Below are positions 60,281 to 64,000 of a stretch of 64,000 nt of DNA, one piece after another. Origin of the DNA: Spirosoma sp. SC4-14 (GTDB lineage Bacteria > Bacteroidota > Bacteroidia > Cytophagales > Spirosomataceae); the NCBI RefSeq assembly GCF_037201965.1, contig NZ_CP147518.1, positions 1,053,001 through 1,117,000 of the forward strand, in the 5' to 3' direction. Within the stretch, counting starts at the first letter, position 1. Every line of letters starts with the position of its first letter. Made by a program: the position numbers and the translations under genes. The notes under the pieces were generated by a model that was not told the DNA's origin, ran no database searches, and saw only the letters and a program-made list of their open reading frames with translations.

Positions 60281-63200
60281 ATGAGGAACTATTACGGGAT
60301 TATTATTTGCGGAGTCTTACTGGCTTTGTTGCCAGTTCGGCTATGGGCTCAGGGGCAGCGAATAACGGGTAGGGTCATATCAGTTCAGGATGGCCTCCCA
60401 ATACCTGGAGTCAATATTCAGATTAAAGGCACAACAACCGGCGTCAGCACCGATGCGAACGGTAACTACAGCCTCACGGTTCCGGGTAGTTCGGCCGTTC
60501 TGGTGCTAACCTCTATCGGATTAGTATCGCAGGAAATTACTGTTGGCAACCGAACGGTAATCAATGTGCAGATGCAGGAAGCCATCAATGAATTAACCCA
60601 GGTTGTCGTAACGGGTTATAATACTACTCAGCGGAAAGATATTACGGGCTCTATTGCCTCCGTATCGCCCGAAAAATTTAAGAACATTCCCGTCGCCAGT
60701 TTCGACCAGGCCCTTCAGGGCCAGGCGGCAGGTGTGCAGGTATCGCAGTCGTCGGGAACACCGGGTGGCGGCCTGACCGTACGCATTCGGGGGAACACGT
60801 CGATTTCGGCCAGCAACCGCCCGTTGTTTATTGTCGATGGTGTTCCGGTAGAAGATGGTGCCCTGACTGGCCGCGATTTCGGTGGCCAGCAGGATAATGC
60901 CTTTTCGCTCTTCAATGCCAATGACATCGAATCCATCGAAGTGCTTAAAGATGCCTCAGCCAAGGCTATTTACGGATCGCGGGCGGCTAATGGTGTGGTG
61001 CTCGTAACGACCAAGCGTGGTAAAGCCAATCAGAAAACAACGTTTACGGCCGATGTGCAGCGCGGCATGACCGACATTGTGCGCCGGCCTGACCTGCTGA
61101 ATTCGTCCGAGCTACTGGATTTACAACGCGAAGCCGTAACCAATGCCGGTTTAGATCCCGATAAGCTCGGCCTGATCAAAGGCGTTACGGACGGCGTTAA
61201 TACCAACTGGGTCGATGAGGTGCTTCGGAAAGGAGTCTATCAGCAATATCAGCTATCGACCCAGGGCGGCAACGACAAAACACAGTTCTACCTGAGTGGT
61301 AGCTATCGCGATGAGCAGGGCGTTCAGCTCAACAACCAGTTTACACGGTATACCGGCCAGTTTAAGTTCGACCATAAAGCCACGCAGAAGCTCTCGTTCG
61401 GAACCAACATGACGCTTTCGCGGGCGTTTAACAAACGGGTGAAAGGCGATAACTTTCTGGATGGTGTTTATTCGGGTGCTATGAAAAGCTTGCCGTATTA
61501 TTCGCCCTACAACGACCAGGGTAAGCTAACCGTGCCGAACGATCCAGACTATCCGGGTTTCCCGAACTTTAATCCGGTAGGGCAGGCGGTGCTTCCCCGC
61601 TTCAACACACTGACGGTTAAACTGCTGGCTGGTTTATATGCCGAGTATGAAATTATTCAGAACCTGCGTTTCCGCTCGAAAGTGAGTATCGATTACAACA
61701 ACGTAACCGAAGATAATTTCGAACCCTCGACAACGGCCATTGGCGGTTATCTTGCGAGTGTGGGGTATCAGGGCTACGGCGATTTTACAAACACGAGTTT
61801 ATCGACATTCATTAATACCAACACGCTGAATTATAATTTTCAGATAGCCGAAAAACACCGCTTTACGGCGCTTGGAGGGCTGGAAATTCTACAGCATACA
61901 CAACGGTCAGGCAATGTGCAGGGCCGATTGTTCCCTAGTAATGATTTTACCTATATCACATCGGCTGGTATTGTCGATCAGGGAACGTCGGATGTTATAA
62001 ATAACGGCCTGTTCTCAACGTTTGGTGAAGTACATTACGACTACGATGAAAAATACCTGGCAACTATAACAACCCGTTACGACGGTTCGTCGCGGTTTGG
62101 GCAGGATCGTCGGTTTGGAATATTTCCATCGGCTTCGCTGGCCTGGCGCATATCGAGCGAAAACTTCATGGAAAAATTTCGTTTCCTAAGCGATCTGAAA
62201 TTGCGGGCCAGCTTTGGCTACACAGGTAACGAACGAATTGGCGACTATCAGTTTCTGGGTACCTGGTCGTCGGTAACCTACAGTGGTGCAACCGGCGTAG
62301 GACCGCAGGCCCTGGCTAACCCACTGCTCCAGTGGGAGCGCACCCGCGAAGCAAACGTAGGGCTCGATGCCTCGTTTCTGAGTGGTCGCTTCAACCTGAC
62401 GGTCGACGCCTACGATAACCTGACCGATAAATTGCTGTTTGCTCAACCCATTCCGCAGACAACGGGTTTCAGTACCGTGCAGGGTAACATTGGCAAGGTG
62501 GGTAACCGGGGTGTTGAACTGACTATATCGACGGTAAACATTGACCGGGCTGTTCGCTGGAGTACCGATTTGAACCTGTCGCATAACGAAAACAAAGTAG
62601 TTGAGCTGGCCAGTACCGAGCCGCTGTTCAGAGGCTATACCGGAAATGGCGTGGGCGGCACCAACGTGATCATGCAGGGGCAACCCTTAGGGACTTTCTG
62701 GGGCCTTAAGTTTCTGGGCGTTGACCCCGCAACGGGCAATGCGATTTACGACGATAAAAACGGCGATGGCCGCATCACGCCCGACGATGGTCAGGTTATT
62801 GGCAACGCCCAGCCAAAGTTATATGGCGGTTTCACGAACCGGGTTTCCTGGAAAGGTATCGATCTGAGTGTGTTCTTCCAGTTCTCGTATGGCAATAGTA
62901 TCCTGAACTTTTCAAATGCCACGGCGCTCATGAACTCCGGGGCCGATATTCAGAACAACCAGTCGCGGCTGGCGCTGAAACGCTGGCGGAAAGAGGGCGA
63001 TATTACCAGCGTTCCCAAGTATGAATATCAGAATACCTATAACGATTATCTGAGCAGCCGCTTCCTCGAAGATGGTTCGTATCTGAGATTGAAAAATGTG
63101 TCACTGGGCTATAATTTCCCCAAAAAGTGGATCAGCAAGTATAAAGTGGGCAATGCGCGGTTGTATGCATCGGCCACCAACCTGCTAACCTGGACCCGCT

Positions 63201-63319
63201 ACTCAGGGCCTGATCCGGAAGTTAGTACACTCGATGGCTCGACAACAGCGCAGGGGATCGACTTCTTTACGTTCCCGCAGGTAAAAACGGTATTGGTAGG
63301 GCTCTCGCTCTCCTTCTGA
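60281..63319 (+). CDS. SusC/RagA family TonB-linked outer-membrane protein (locus 3)
   Basis: A 1012-residue TonB-dependent transporter, shorter than the other two. A signal peptide ends at LWAQ (about 23); the regulatory-like domain is RITGRVISVQDGLPIPGVNI; the plug includes SFDQALQGQAAGVQV, VRIRGNTSISASNRPLFIVDGVPV and IYGSRAANGVVLVTTKRG. The barrel ends LVGLSLSF. It contains an EF-hand-like loop, DDKNGDGRITPDD, in the barrel's later part, common in this family and possibly calcium-binding. The SusD gene begins 34 bases downstream. Confidence 0.96.
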   Translation: MRNYYGIIICGVLLALLPVRLWAQGQRITGRVISVQDGLPIPGVNIQIKGTTTGVSTDANGNYSLTVPGSSAVLVLTSIGLVSQEITVGNRTVINVQMQEAINELTQVVVTGYNTTQRKDITGSIASVSPEKFKNIPVASFDQALQGQAAGVQVSQSSGTPGGGLTVRIRGNTSISASNRPLFIVDGVPVEDGALTGRDFGGQQDNAFSLFNANDIESIEVLKDASAKAIYGSRAANGVVLVTTKRGKANQKTTFTADVQRGMTDIVRRPDLLNSSELLDLQREAVTNAGLDPDKLGLIKGVTDGVNTNWVDEVLRKGVYQQYQLSTQGGNDKTQFYLSGSYRDEQGVQLNNQFTRYTGQFKFDHKATQKLSFGTNMTLSRAFNKRVKGDNFLDGVYSGAMKSLPYYSPYNDQGKLTVPNDPDYPGFPNFNPVGQAVLPRFNTLTVKLLAGLYAEYEIIQNLRFRSKVSIDYNNVTEDNFEPSTTAIGGYLASVGYQGYGDFTNTSLSTFINTNTLNYNFQIAEKHRFTALGGLEILQHTQRSGNVQGRLFPSNDFTYITSAGIVDQGTSDVINNGLFSTFGEVHYDYDEKYLATITTRYDGSSRFGQDRRFGIFPSASLAWRISSENFMEKFRFLSDLKLRASFGYTGNERIGDYQFLGTWSSVTYSGATGVGPQALANPLLQWERTREANVGLDASFLSGRFNLTVDAYDNLTDKLLFAQPIPQTTGFSTVQGNIGKVGNRGVELTISTVNIDRAVRWSTDLNLSHNENKVVELASTEPLFRGYTGNGVGGTNVIMQGQPLGTFWGLKFLGVDPATGNAIYDDKNGDGRITPDDGQVIGNAQPKLYGGFTNRVSWKGIDLSVFFQFSYGNSILNFSNATALMNSGADIQNNQSRLALKRWRKEGDITSVPKYEYQNTYNDYLSSRFLEDGSYLRLKNVSLGYNFPKKWISKYKVGNARLYASATNLLTWTRYSGPDPEVSTLDGSTTAQGIDFFTFPQVKTVLVGLSLSF

Positions 63320-63353
63320 TTTAAAACCGACTTGGTAATTACTGATATTTGAT

Positions 63354-64000
63354 ATGACTCGTTTCTTCCGAAATATTCTAGTACTCATCGTTCTGCTCAA
63401 CCTGGCCTCCTGCAACCAGATTCTTGATAAGGAGCCGGTAGCCCTGCTGGTCGACGATCTGGTGCTGAACGAACCCAACGATGTGCAGCCTGTTCGGATT
63501 GGTTTATACAGCGCGCTTCGGAGCATGGCAGCCCCCAACATGATTGCCGGTGATTTTACGGCCGATTACATCCAGCATAATGGAACATTCACCGACGAGC
63601 GCGAACTGGCAACCAAGCAGCTTACTGCTACCAATGGTGCCGTCGATCAGTTATGGGCTACCCTTTACGGTACAATTTACGGTGCCAATTTTATCCTTGA
63701 AAAACTGCCACAGGTGAGTGGTGTCACGGATGCAACCCGAAAACAGGTGATGGCCGAAGCCCGGTTTATGCGCGGCTGGGCTAATTTTATTGGGGCCTAT
63801 ACCTATGGCGATATTCCGAAAGTGACAACCATCGACCGGGTTGCCAACACGAATATTCCCCGAACGCCCAGGGCCGATATTCTGGCTTCGGTAATTGCTG
63901 ACTATACGGCGGCTTTGGGTGATTTGCCTTCTGTAGCATCTGGCTCAACCGACATTACGACCAATGCGACTTATTTGAATAAGATCAATTGCCAGGCAGC
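63354..64000 (+). CDS. SusD/RagB family outer-membrane lipoprotein (locus 3), 3' end outside window
   Basis: The reading frame from ATG 63354 stays open to the window edge (215 complete codons). It begins with a signal peptide and lipobox LASC20, then NQILDKEPVALLVDD. The TPR-like SusD fold is seen in LWATLYGTIYGANFILEKL and VMAEARFMRGWANFIGAYTYGDIPKV, a strongly conserved SusD motif. As the partner of the SusC gene just upstream it should bind the imported substrate at the surface. The C-terminal half is cut off by the window. Confidence 0.93.
   Translation, partial: MTRFFRNILVLIVLLNLASCNQILDKEPVALLVDDLVLNEPNDVQPVRIGLYSALRSMAAPNMIAGDFTADYIQHNGTFTDERELATKQLTATNGAVDQLWATLYGTIYGANFILEKLPQVSGVTDATRKQVMAEARFMRGWANFIGAYTYGDIPKVTTIDRVANTNIPRTPRADILASVIADYTAALGDLPSVASGSTDITTNATYLNKINCQA

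Overview
This window looks like chromosomal DNA of a Bacteroidota bacterium of the Cytophagales type (Spirosoma or a close relative). That is inference from gene content: three SusC/SusD outer-membrane uptake pairs, LytS/LytTR two-component genes, a two-component-propeller sensor kinase, TIGR-like outer-membrane barrels, OmpA and alpha-E proteins. Several promoters match the Bacteroidota pattern (TTTG, 16-20 bases, TAnnTTTG), and genes generally lack strong Shine-Dalgarno sites. I see no rRNA, tRNA, CRISPR array, insertion sequence or phage gene.

Layout. 1-5 kb (mostly minus strand): a Rieske lipoprotein, an ECF sigma factor translationally coupled to a membrane-anchored barrel protein, a BCS1-like AAA ATPase and an iron-permease-family protein. 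4.7-14.9 kb: a periplasmic thioredoxin, an AraC regulator divergent from a glycosidase-like TIM barrel, an ABC exporter, a secreted unknown, an outer-membrane protein, an OmpA-domain protein and a Tat-exported Gfo/Idh oxidoreductase. 15-18.4 kb: DUF3267 zincin, double NIPSNAP protein, alpha-E protein and a small barrel. 18.6-25.3 kb (minus): glgB, a maltokinase-like gene, a subtilisin with a tiny companion protein that may be a stand-alone propeptide, and a PhyH-type dioxygenase. 25.4-30.1 kb: GtrA, a decayed alpha-E fragment, an outer-membrane barrel, a divergent ArsR/VOC pair and a GH39 glycosidase.

30.4-37.3 kb is a signalling block: DUF3592 membrane protein, a giant periplasmic-propeller LytS kinase without its own receiver, and a divergent operon of cytoplasmic GAF-LytS kinase, LytTR regulator and lipoprotein. 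Upstream of both the DUF3592 gene and the GAF-kinase operon I find direct repeats with about 21-base phasing placed in the same register (39, 60 and 80/81 bases) from a candidate -7 box. This is a strong candidate for a LytTR binding site set and an autoregulated local circuit.

37.4-46.2 kb: a VWA protein with an internally duplicated coiled-coil region, DUF1223, a molybdopterin oxidoreductase/cytochrome b operon, an AhpD-like protein and AraC regulator divergent from an MBL hydrolase, and a patatin. 46.6-64 kb: three susCD loci. The first also carries a lipoprotein, a cytochrome c/copper monooxygenase with an unusual CX3CH heme motif, and a convergent redoxin. The window ends inside the third susD.

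A recurrent architectural theme is perfect long inverted repeats (12-41 base arms, unrelated sequences) at gene ends, especially between convergent genes.
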